Below, one piece after another: positions 1 to 64,000 of a DNA stretch of 64,000 nt; the first letter of the stretch is position 1; each line of letters opens with the position of its first letter. This DNA comes from Callipepla californica brunnescens. Lineage: Eukaryota > Chordata > Aves > Galliformes > Odontophoridae. The DNA lies in NCBI GenBank assembly GCA_023055505.1, contig JALIRH010000014.1, positions 18,113,404 through 18,177,403 of the forward strand, read 5' to 3'. The notes beneath the pieces were generated by a model that did no database searches, had not been told where the DNA came from, and worked only from the letters and a program-made list of their open reading frames with translations. A program made the translations under genes and the position numbers.

Positions 1-190
1 TCGCTTCTGTTACCTTCTTACTGATCGAGCTTTATTTTGGAAAGGAAAAGGAATTGAATCGGTAAAGCGGTAATGGCACGGGAGTGTTCTTTATTTGTTG
101 TCCTAGATTCATTTCCTGGTTGTTGAGGAATTTCTTGGACCTCAAATGAGTGCTCACGAGTTCTTATCTTTCGCGTAATCGCTCCTGTGA

Positions 191-6444
<6,254 letters not shown>

Positions 6445-6930
6445 CAGCATCTTCTCTTCTCTGGTAGCAGGGGAAAAAAAAAAAAAAGTATCTTCTGCTA
6501 GGACTTTCTTTAATACACTGCAGAGACTGTTTCCTGTTAATGCAGGACAGGACAATGCATTTCATTACTGGCAAACTTTAGCTCTTGCCTTTATTTTGTA
6601 ACCCTTTTAGTTATAATCTCTCAGTGAATCTTTCTCCTTCTCTGGGGCAGGGCAGCAGCGGCCTTGCCTCCCCTTGGAAATACTTGGTTTAACCAGTGTT
6701 TTTTTTCCTATATGTCTGCCTCAGTTGTCTGTGATAGGAAACTGTTCTAGTGGACTTGAATATAGGAGAGGTAATGCTGTCTGATCAGGGATGGCCTTCA
6801 GTATCCATAACAGCAGACTTCAGGGCATGTTTTTCAGTTGTAGCAGTGTAAGCTCCTTTTGGCTGTACCTCTCAAAGTGTAGACATGGGAAATGCCAGAA
6901 AAAGATTAATAAATCGGAGAGTTGTGACTT
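6445..6930 (+). other. 3' UTR of the CtBP gene (short form)
   Basis: Sequence after the stop codon up to just past AATAAA at 6908-6913. It contains an A run at about 6473-6487 and no further conserved coding. A second AATAAA at 9616-9621 could serve a longer transcript; the sequence alone does not decide between them. Confidence 0.55.
6908..6913 (+). promoter_or_regulatory. Poly(A) signal AATAAA, CtBP gene
   Basis: First canonical AATAAA downstream of the stop at 6444, followed within 30 bases by a TGT-rich stretch (GTGACTTGTCTGTATT) suited to a downstream element. Confidence 0.5.
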
Positions 6931-8260
6931 GTCTGTATTATGCTGTCAGTAAAATGCAACTTCAGCTCTGTTCATTACCTTGCTTTTTTTAATTAAGGTT
7001 TTCTGTGAGAACGGACAGCGCAAGCAGAGCTTGTTCGTGACCGTAAGTTTTGTCTATGCAGAACTGGGCCTGAAGATAAAAGTAACAGTTTCAAGGTCAG
7101 CCTTGTAAATAATTTGAAATGAGTTTAAAAAGTCATCAAATATGTTCTAGTGGCCACTGTGTTTGCAAGGCTTCAGAATAATTCATCTATGTGAATGTAC
7201 CTCAGAGAAGGCAAGAAAATGCAGAAATAGGAAAAAATTGCACTGGGAGTCAGCAGGTAGCAATAATCTGCAGCTGCAGTTGCTGGTTCCTTGCACACAC
7301 GTACCTCAGTCTGATGACGCTGTTTATTCAGAGTATATTATATTAAAATTCTAATCTTTGTTCTACAGAATTTTGTAGGCATAACTGCACCAATTAGAAG
7401 TAACACACCAGTGCTAGTGACACTAGTCTCTGCTGATGGAGAAAGCTTTTAAGGCTTGACCAAATTTAGTCTAGTTAGTGTAGCTCTGCTAGCTAATGTT
7501 GCATCTTCAGTGGAGGGTGGAGTAAAATTAATCCTTTTTTTTTTTTTTCTTTTAGTATCACAAGGCTTATTCATGTAGAGAAAGACAATTCATATAGGCT
7601 TAGTCATACAGAGGAGAAGAGAACACAGTTACACAATCACCCGAAGCCAAGGCAGGATTGTTACTCTGAAGCTTTTTCCTGTTTCTCTGTCCCAAATGAT
7701 TGATTCACTTATTTGAAGGGGGGGTGGAGCCTTCAGCAAAACAGATTCCCCAGGAGATTTTCCTGAATTCTAAATACTCCTTTATATTTCTTCTTACACT
7801 AGGTGCTATACAGGAGGCATACCCTATGTGTGGTTTTGTCTGCCTTGCTTGATTCCTTTTGTGTGTCTGTGACTGGGAGCTGAATAGGTGAGAACAGATT
7901 GGAAATATGCTTTGACGGGTGGACAAAATCATCTATTTTGGCTCTTCAAAATTCAAGAAGTTGAACAAAGATTTCAGAGTAGCAAAGATTTCAGGCTTTT
8001 CCCTGTTTTTATGTTATTCTCCAACACTGTGTTTATATAGCTTACTATCTAGCTTACTATTGATATGATGAAGTGATTCATTCCTTTCCCTTGTATGTGC
8101 CCAGCTGTCTGCACTGCCACTGCTCCTCCAACCATGCAAAAGCAGCAACCAAAAAAAACTCAAAGAAAAATTAGCAAGATGTAAGCTTCAGGGGTTTATT
8201 TGCAGGTTTAACACTTTGTAGCTGTGCAGTGTGAGATAGTAGTTCTTTAGCATTGAGTGT

Positions 8261-8293
<33 letters not shown>

Positions 8294-10810
8294 ATTTGTA
8301 TTAGTGAAGGTTCTTGGCTTCTGTGTTTCATGGATGATGCTGATTCTAGTTATAATCCATATACCTCCTTGGCTGCTCAGGTTTACCAGGTCAGGCTGGG
8401 ACTGGTGTTAGTGGCAAGTTTCGGGAGAATTCTTCTGAATGAAAGCTCAGAAGCACTTCGATTTGAGCTGTACCTAAAAACCAGCAGCTCTTTTCTGATT
8501 CCTATAATTTTTAGGTGACCTTCATTTTGCAAACTGTTAACTCAGAAAACTATTCTGACAGATGAATGGGGGAAACTAGTTTCATTCAGGGACTGAGAGC
8601 TGATCTGTCTCTTACTGCGTTAGGGAAGCAGTCTGTTAATAACTACTGTTTCCTTATTTGCTGTTAAAAATTCCTACTCTGCACAGAGGTTCGTGCCTGC
8701 AGATTATTTTGTGGTAAGGTGCTTCTGGTTTTGACCTTAGAGATTGCAGAGAATCAGAGTGCATTCATCTCTAGGGCATGATGCAAGGTAGATGTTTTTC
8801 GTTAAAGACTGCATATATATATATTCTTTTTATTTGGTGATTAGTAAATGTAAGAGTAACTAATTGATGCTGTAAGGAATACTTTTTTTATGGGTACTGA
8901 GGAGTTGAAGCTGACAGCATTGGTGATTGTATTTGTGATTCTGGGCATCCCTTTGCTTCTCTTATGGGTGGGACGTGACAGTGATAGTGCTTCTGCTTTA
9001 CCCAACACCGTGCAGAGTGATTGGATATGAAGGCAGCATTTGTTTTGATGAGCACCTCAGCAGAAGATGCTGAGGTAAAAATTGAACAGAACCTTGACAA
9101 TGACCTCAGTGAAGGGCTCTCTTTGTGTGTCTAGAATTACTCTGCTTGCATGCCACCTGTACATCTGTGTGTAGACTGAACTGACCATCACCAGACCAAA
9201 GGCTGTTTTGAACAGACAGGTCATAGAAAAAATGACCAGTACTGAAGTATCCTGTGGTCTTCTCCATCCCATGAGTGCCAAGTCCTTTCAACAGCACCCT
9301 CTTATGTATGATAAATGGACTCACAGCTCCTCCTCTAAATTTTAGCGCAGTATACAGAAGTGGAAGGATTTTTTTTTCCTCTCTTAAAATACCTTCATTC
9401 AGAACTAGTGCAGAGCTTTATTCCCAAAGAACAGAAGTTTCCTAGGGTGAGGCAGGAGTGCCCTACCTTCACTAACCTGCTTACAGGAGGTGCTTATACT
9501 GTCCCAAGGTACATTCTGTTTGTCAGGGTCACTGCTGCTGACCAGCTTTTTTATAGAGGACTCAGAGTTTCAGAAATATATTTTTGTAGACAATAACTAA
9601 ACTGTGAAACATTGAAATAAAGCATGTAAACAAAAGCTTACAGCACTGTCCTCTGTACAGATGTTTCTCTCACTTCAGTTCTCTCCTGACTTATTAGATA
9701 ATGTTTGATTACTTCTTGGATATATTTTAATAAACTTCTCCAAAGAATGTGGCTGCTGTCTGTGGAAGTGGTGGCCTGAAATACAGCATACATTGAAGGG
9801 GGTTGGGGATGTAAAAGTAAAAAACCAAACCTGTGCGGGTAATTGTATCAGTCCTGCTTTTCTCACATGAGATGGGTTGGATTTTCCACATAGTTACTCC
9901 CTAGATCCCAGTGGTGAATGACTTTGGATTCTGGAGAACTCACAATCAACAAAGACTGGAGGTGACACACTGAAGAAGTAGCCATCTTCAGGGGTTAAGA
10001 GACAGCTTTGGATATAGCCCAGGGTTTACTTATTCGACTTCTCACAAATTGAAAGTGTGTCTGGTTTTCTTTTCTTTCAAAGTGTTAGGTTAAATAGATG
10101 TTTCAAGAAGGCTGAGAAATAACCAAATTCCTCTTTGAAACAGTTAAGTATTTCTTATCTTGGAAATTCCTAAGTTCTTCATAGTTCTTTAAAATACTTA
10201 TGACAGACACAACTTCCAAAAAAAAAAAAGTCTAAATATGATCTGTCTTGAAATCTGTCTGCTATTTTATCAGCAGCCCACATCAGGACTAACAACACAC
10301 AGTTTATAAGGAGTACAGATAAGGGGATAAAGAAATGCAATTTTAGGACAGGCATCTACAAACTGGTATTTGAACATTGCCGTACCCATTTCCCATTAAG
10401 ATCAGTAGTATCCCTGCAACCAGAAAGTAACAAAGATGAAATACCGTCATTTAGTGACAACAACCTGGCACAATCATTTTCAGTACATGCAGGTGAAAGC
10501 AAGCAACTTGTCTCTGCTGATGGTGATTCACAGTCAAGTTAACTGAGAAAATGGTAAAGAAGAAAACAAATCATCTTCTCAAGAACATCCTTGTTCTGAT
10601 GTCAAACCTCATCCCAGTTTCAATTAGTGCTACTGTGTCTTGAAGACACAAGCAGAAAGAGATGTAAAGCTGCGTGTAGAATTCTGAAGAACTAAGTTCC
10701 TCTACAAGCACACTGAAAAGGACTAGGGCTTGGGCACTGCACTACTCTACGTGAGGACAGTAGAAACGTATCAGATAATCATGACAACAGCTTCCTGTTA
10801 ATGTGATAGT
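6931..10810. other. Intergenic DNA with no recognised gene or repeat
   Basis: AT-rich, with no ORF showing homology or a coding pattern. It holds a T tract ending near 8289, a smaller one near 7538, and an AATAAA at 9616-9621 that could end an extended CtBP 3' UTR. No recognised transposon was found before the antisense CR1 beginning at 10811. Confidence 0.5.
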
Positions 10811-12590
10811 AGAATCATAGAATGGCTTGGGTTGGAAGAGTACTTAAAGATCATCTAGTTCCAACCCTTCCTGCCATGGGCAGGGTTGTCAATTGCTAGA
10901 TCAAGCACTAAATCAGGTTGCCCAGGGCCCCATCCAACTTGGTCTTGAACGCATCCAGGGAAGGGGCATCCACAGCCTCTCTGGTCAGCCTGTCCCAGCA
11001 TCTCACCTCCCTCTCAGTGAAAAACTTCCCCTCACATCTAATCTAAATCTCCCCTCCTTTAGTTTAAAACTACTTCCCTTGTCCTGTCGCTATCAGGCTG
11101 TGTAAAAAGTCAGTCTGCCTTCTGTTCATTATCTCCCTCTAAGTACTGGGAGGCCACAGGGAGCTGTCTTTTCCATACTGAACAAGCCAAGCTCCTTCAG
11201 TCTGTCGTCATAGGAGAGGTGCTCCAAGCCTTAGATCATCTTTGTGGCCCTCCTCTGGACCCTCTCCAAAAGCTCCACATCTTTCTTGTGCTGGGGACCC
11301 CAGACCTGGATGCAGTACTCGAGAGGGCAGAGTAGAGGAACAATCCCCTCCCTTGCTCTCTTGCCACCCCTCTTCTGATGCAGCCCAGGATACTATTGGC
11401 CTTGTGGGCTGCAAGCACACACTCCTGGCTCAAGTTAAGTTTTTTTCATCTACCAGGGCCCCAAATTCTCAGCTGGGATGCTGTCAGTGAGTTCTTCTCC
11501 CAGTCTGTATGCGTATCTGGGATTGCCCTGATCCAAGGCTTTGTTGAACCTGACTGGGTTTACATGGGCCTGCTTTTCGAGCTTGTTCAGGTCCTGTATG
11601 CCATGCCTTCCTCCTGTCATTATCAACTGCACCAATCAGCCTGTCATCTGCAAACTTGCTGAGGGTACACTCAATCTCACCATCTATCACTGATAAAGAT
11701 GTTAGAGGTCCTGAGATGGGTCCTTGGAGGACACTGCTCCTCACTGGCTTACACCTGAACACAGAGCTGCTGACTACAACTCTCTGGCTGTGACCTTCCA
11801 ACCAATTCCTTATCCACTGAATAGTTCAGCCTGTGAACTTATATTTCTTCAATTCAGAGATGAAGATATGGCGCGGGACCATGTGAAAGGCCTTGCGCAA
11901 GTCCAGGTAGATGACATCAGTTCCCCTTTTCTTTGACCACAAATGGTGTCACTCCACCATAGAAGGCCACCAGATTGGTCAGGAATGATGTGCCCTTGGC
12001 GAAGCCATGCTGGCTGTCTCAAATCACCTGCTTGTCCCTCCTGTGCTTCAACATGTCTTCCAGGAGGATCTCTTTGAAGATCTTCCCACAGGCATGATGC
12101 TCACTGGCCTGTAGTTGCCCAGATCTTCCTTTCTCCCTTAAAAACGACAGGGATGTCTCCTTTTTCAGTCACCAAGGACTATAACCTGACAGCCTCAGCT
12201 TTTCAAATATGATGGAAAGCAGCTTGGCAACCACATCCATCAGTTCCTTCAAGTCCCTGGGATGCATGAAATCGGGACTCATAGACTTGAACACACATTA
12301 TCATAAGACAGCCTCAGACTTGCTCTTCTCTTACAGTGTGCTCCACCTAGAGGTTCAGGGACGGGAATTCCGGCTGCCTGTGAAGACTGAGGCAGATAAC
12401 AGCTGGGTACCTCAGCCGCCTTCATGTCTGTTGCCAGTTCTCCGTTCTCAGTTGCCAGAAGGGGTACACTTCATGGCCAGTCTCTTCTGACCAACGTACC
12501 TGCAGAATCCCTGGTTATTTTTCACACCCTTTGCCAAACAGAGCTCCATCTGTGCATTGGCTTTCCCAATCCCATCTCCACAGGTTATGA
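10811..12590 (-). mobile_element. CR1 LINE, long 5'-truncated copy, antisense
   Basis: The low-coordinate end is the CR1 3' terminus in reverse complement (tagaatcatagaatggcttg, then 'ttggaagag', 'gatcatctagttccaaccc'). Moving up, it passes through the ORF2 C-terminal region and the reverse-transcriptase core; near 11650 the minus strand encodes IECTLSKFADD, the FADD catalytic motif. It continues upstream to about 12590. Stops and frameshifts show it is dead. At about 1.8 kb it is the longest repeat in the window and fills most of the CtBP-KDM3B spacer. Confidence 0.85.
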
Positions 12591-13023
12591 TATATCATAA
12601 TCATTCCCTAATCAATGCCACTTCAAATCTGCGTCATCTAACAGGGAAGGACCCACACCAGTGACACTGCGATTAATACGGGGCCAACTCAGAGCCATCT
12701 GAAGCAACTCGGGCCCCGTTACTGTATCTCTTTTATACTGTCCGTTTACCTCGAAACTTAGGTAAAAAATCCTTAATTTCTGTTATTTCAGACACTGAAC
12801 CTGGAGTTTATAAACAGCTCTGCCGCGGGAAGGCCTCTGATTCTATTCCTCCTACGGCACCTGGCCGCTGATCAGCCCTCGCCTCCACGACTGCTCCAGG
12901 TCCCGTCCGTGACCGCTGCAGCGCTGCGTCCGGAGCTTCCCCCGCTCCTCCGCCGCAGAAGCGCCGCGCCCGGCCCGGCCCGGCCCGACCCGACCCGCCG
13001 CTCCCCGGCACCGCCTGCGCGGG

Positions 13024-13081
13024 GCATTGTGGGGTAGAGGAAGGAGGGGGGAGGGCCGTCCTGGCGAGGTGCATGCCGGGA
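13024..13081. promoter_or_regulatory. Candidate ZNF143/THAP11-type sites upstream of the KDM3B start
   Basis: The minus strand of 13024-13033 reads CCCACAATGC, the core of the ZNF143 (SBS) motif. The minus strand of 13071-13081 reads TCCCGGCATGC, one mismatch from the TCCCAGCATGC half of the ACTACAATTCCCAGCATGC-type motif. They lie about 40 bp apart and 120-175 bp upstream of the ATG. This is motif matching by eye only. Confidence 0.35.
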
Positions 13082-13197
13082 TCGGGGCGGGCGGTGCTCG
13101 GAGGCCCGGAGAGGGACAGGCGCTCCGTCGGTGTCTCGGGGCCGGCGGCGTTCGGTGGGCTCGGGCCGGCGGCGGAGGAGGCTCCTGTCCGGCGGGG

Positions 13198-60833
<47,636 letters not shown>

Positions 60834-61880
60834 GAATTGCTAAGTCCAAGCACCCTGTGAAGTAAGCCTTTTGCTCACAGTATATACAGGGACTGCACCT
60901 GTCTGCCTCTGCAGGAGCAGAGGCTTCTCACTAAGAGCTGGTGTGGTTCGTATTATACACTCTTCAGCTACTGTTTTCTACGCTGCCTCAACACTGAAGG
61001 TCTAATGGAAGGTTGCACTTCTACATGCAGAATTCCAGATTCTAATGAAAGGTGCCATGTCCCTTTCTTGTGGCCTTTTGCAAATTGGAAGAACATGGAA
61101 ACCACTTGGTGTTCCTACATATTATGGTCAGAAATGGTGTAAAGAGTGTGGATGTTTTTCCTCATGCCTAGTTAGTCTCCTTGAAGGTAGCGAAATTTGC
61201 TGGAGGTGGGTCATCCTGCTGCAGACTTAGCTGGGAGCTGCTGAAAGAGTGTGAGTAACAGTAGCCCAACTGCAGAAAATTTCCCATGTGAGATACAGGC
61301 CAAGGAAAAAGACAAAGCTATTCTCTGCACTCCCCTTCTTGCAGCCATTTCCCTATACACTGTAGAGTTGCAGAGCTAAAGGGAGAACCCACTTTTTTCC
61401 CAGGAGACTCCAGAAACAGGAGAATTGTGTATTTAGTGAAAAACTAGGTTTGTAGTTAAACAGTTAATATTTCATGAAAGTAGATATTTTTAGTATTTTT
61501 GAAGTACCACAACTGTTCTTGGATTTTCAAGGAAAGGCGTATTACATTTAGTCTTCCTTTCATTAAAATCAAGAAGTGATTTTTAGAAAGCAGTCCAAAA
61601 TAGCACAAAAACAGCCAAAGGAGAGTGAATAGAAATTGACAGCCCACCTTCCTTACCCATATTCCTCATCCATCTTCTCCTGTCTCCCCTCTGCTTCCAC
61701 AGAATGAGAAGTAAGGAGTTTGAACTCTGTTCTCGTGTGGAGATGTTGTACATCTCTACCTGCACTGGCAACTGCAGGCAATAGTTTTTCCAGTACCAGT
61801 GCTAGCTGAAAACATTTATCCTTTCCAAAAGTGAAGGAAAAGTTAACCTTCAAGAGTCAACTTTGTCCAGAACTATTTTA

Positions 61881-61886
61881 AATAAA
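61881..61886 (+). promoter_or_regulatory. KDM3B: Poly(A) signal AATAAA, proximal, KDM3B
   Basis: Canonical hexamer about 1.05 kb after the stop, followed by GTGTTCCTGC. Confidence 0.6.
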
Positions 61887-62054
61887 GTGTTCCTGCTTGA
61901 TAGAACTGTATTCAGATTTTACTAATGTCAGCATTGATGCAATGAAATTTCATTGTCTGGGTACATGGGGAAATATATCTACCTTATATCCAGCTGTACT
62001 GTAGTGCCACCTGCAGGCCTGTTAATATGTTCACGGTTATTTCATTTTTTTTTA

Positions 62055-62060
62055 AATAAA
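62055..62060 (+). promoter_or_regulatory. KDM3B: Poly(A) signal AATAAA, distal, KDM3B
   Basis: Canonical hexamer in TTTTAAATAAAAGTC about 1.2 kb past the stop codon. The following sequence includes TTTACTGTAAC and a T/G-rich stretch. It is the likelier main end. Confidence 0.65.
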
Positions 62061-62329
62061 AGTCATTTACTGTAACAGCCTGGGCAGTTTCTTTCAGACT
62101 TGGACCTGATATTCCTGCTATTAAGTTATCTTGGCTTCTGCCTCTGAGTAGTGTAAACTACCTGATAACTTCTTGCCATGTGTCTGACTAGAAGGCTTGG
62201 GTATTTTATGTCTGGAGTCCCAAATAACTGCAGATTCTTTTTTTTTTTTTTTTTTTTTTTGCAGAGGTAGTCTGAGAAGAGGATCTGTTTTTGTCGTAAA
62301 TCTCATCTCTCGTGCAGTGCTCCTTGCCT

Positions 62330-62905
62330 CTTGTTATCTTTGTACTGGGTTGGGATTCGGACTGTCCCTCTCTGCTTTGCCCTTGTGAGGCCCCCACTGT
62401 GTCCAAGCCTGGGGCCTCCAGTACAGGAAGGATACAGATCTTTTGGAGTGAGTCCAGATGAGGGCCATGGAGATCATCAGAGGGCTGGAGCACCTCTCCT
62501 GTGAAGAAAGCTTGAGGGAGTTGGGAGTATTTAGTTTGGGGAAGAGAAGGCTCCGTGGAGACCTCATTGCAGCGTTCTAGTACTTGAAGGGAGCTTACAA
62601 GCAAGAGAAAGACTGACTATTTATAGTCTGATAATGATAGGACAAGGGGGAATGGCTTTTAACTAAAAGAGGGTTAGATACTAGGAATCATAAATAAATA
62701 ACTGAGAGGGTGGTGAGGTGCTGGAACGGGTTTTGCAGAGAGGTTGTGGATGCCTTCTGTTTCTGCAGACATACTCAAGGTCAGGTTGGATGGGATCCTG
62801 GGCAGCCTGATGCTAGTGGTTGGCAAGTCTGCCCACGGCAGGGGAGTTGAAACGAGATGATTTTTAAGGTCTCTCCAAACTAAGCCATTCAGTGATTCTG
62901 TGATC
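62330..62905 (+). mobile_element. CR1 LINE 3' fragment downstream of KDM3B
   Basis: Sense CR1 3' end: 'tttgcccttgtgaggccccc' near 62377, 'gagggctggagcacctctcc', 'ggctccgtggagacctcatt', ending 'ccattcagtgattctgtgat'. It is degenerate, with several indels. Confidence 0.85.
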
Positions 62906-64000
62906 TCCCTTAACTGCTTCATATAGATAGAAAAACTTGCAAACTGAAGTGATTGTAAAGTTGTTTTTAAGATTTGCAAACAGTAGTTTTATCACAGGGT
63001 TTTCTGGTTATGGTTTTGTTGAAGTAGCATCTGTGAAATGTGGAATCATAAGCAAAAATAGAAGGAGACAAATTTTTGAGCAGAGGAGAAATAAGAACTT
63101 TGGTTGCAAGTCTTAAGATTTAGTTTACTGCGGTCATGACATGTATGCCACTGAATGCTGACTTTCTATTATGGAATAGAGCTGCTTAAGATAGTGGGCA
63201 GGCAACATATTTTTAATATTGCTTTATGCTCTGCCTGTCTTTTAGCCAGAATCCTATGATATCAATCAAATGGAAGCAGGGATTCAGGCTTTTACAGCTG
63301 TACACCTGCCCAAGTCAATTTAGACTGCATTCACAATACAGAAGGTTTGATGTGTGTTCAGCTGCACAAGGGCATAGTTAACGCTGTTACTCAGTTGTTT
63401 CACGGAGTCTTCATAATGCTACAGGGGATGCACGCATCTATTTCGGTCTCAGATTAAGGAAAATAAATAATGTCTCGAGTCTAAAGATCTCACTTCTTAC
63501 CGACTCGACAGCTCCCTCATTTGATATTGATTCAGAAATGGAACTTTCTGCAAAGGTTAATTTTACTAGACTTTATCATTTCTCTGTTTATAAACTGAAT
63601 TCTAAGTCAAAATGAATATGAAAAAAAGTAACTGAAACATTGATGGCAGTGATCCATTTGCTAATCCTCAGCTAAATTCTTAGGTAATCTCTTCTGGAAC
63701 CCGAGGATGTCGAATCAGAATCGTAGTGGAGAAGTTAGGTGTCAAGCAGTGATTGGGATTTACCTTCAATAAAAATAAGAAGAAAGAAGTTATCAGGCAC
63801 AAATATTTTTAAAAATATATTACTTATGTATGTATAGAACTTAACTCTCTTTTCTCACGTTTACAGTTAAGAAATAATGGTTGAGATGTATGACATATAC
63901 TAGTGACTTGCTCATCCATCTAGCATATCTTACAAGTATTGCTTAGGTAGAAAATGTGTGTGGAAATACATGACGTGATTGAAGCACAGTATGACAGCAC
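62906..64000. other. Intergenic DNA, nothing recognised
   Basis: AT-rich sequence to the end of the window with no homology, ORF of note or repeat that I can identify. The next gene lies outside. Confidence 0.5.

Larger units (their letters stand above)
60834..62080 (+). other. KDM3B: KDM3B 3' UTR
   Basis: From the stop codon to about 20 bases past the second AATAAA. It contains AATAAA at 61881-61886 and again at 62055-62060, so two alternative ends are possible. No repeat interrupts it. Confidence 0.75.

Noticed and set aside
11208..12490. Several open frames on both strands between the two genes
   Set aside because: They belong to the antisense CR1 at 10811-12590.
13027..13197. In-frame extension of KDM3B exon 1 upstream of the ATG
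   Set aside because: The extension begins with TTG, not ATG, and contains no in-frame ATG. The homologous start [11 protein letters not shown] is at 13198.

Overview
This is a vertebrate genomic window, almost certainly from a bird and probably a galliform such as chicken. The evidence is the density of CR1 LINE fragments with the typical avian 3' tail, several avian-type retroviral LTR remnants, a mariner-type element of the kind described from chicken, GT-AG introns, and two genes whose exons join without a frame break. No bacterial, CRISPR, tRNA or rRNA feature was seen.

Layout. Positions 204-6444 on the + strand hold eight coding exons of a C-terminal-binding protein (CtBP) family corepressor. 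Its first exon lies upstream of the window. The protein resembles both vertebrate CtBPs and matches neither fully, so I suggest a third vertebrate CtBP paralogue. A poly(A) signal lies at 6908. The stretch 6931-12830 is intergenic; it contains a 1.8 kb antisense CR1 (10811-12590).

A CpG island at about 12830-13760 carries the promoter and exon 1 of KDM3B. That gene runs on the + strand from the ATG at 13198 to the stop at 60833 in 24 coding exons (5217 nt, 1738 residues). Its 3' UTR reaches poly(A) signals at 61881 and 62055. All 24 exons join in frame with canonical splice sites. The zinc finger, the LXXLL motif and the iron-binding HxD...H triad of the JmjC domain are intact.

The KDM3B introns hold the repeats: CR1 pieces (14362-15168, about 15610-15985, 24075-25680, 31868-32107, 42588-43255, about 43490-44100), a mariner remnant (21771-22302) and LTR-type remnants (about 17440-17985, 44331-44889, about 45480-46290, about 50290-51078). 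Another LTR of the same family as the one at 44331 lies inside the CtBP gene (4032-4603). A further CR1 lies downstream of KDM3B (about 62330-62905).

Functionally, the window pairs a transcriptional corepressor (CtBP) with a histone H3K9 demethylase (KDM3B). They sit head to tail on one strand with separate promoters, and nothing in the sequence shows co-regulation. The most notable point is the CtBP gene next to KDM3B, which is not present at the human KDM3B locus as I know it.
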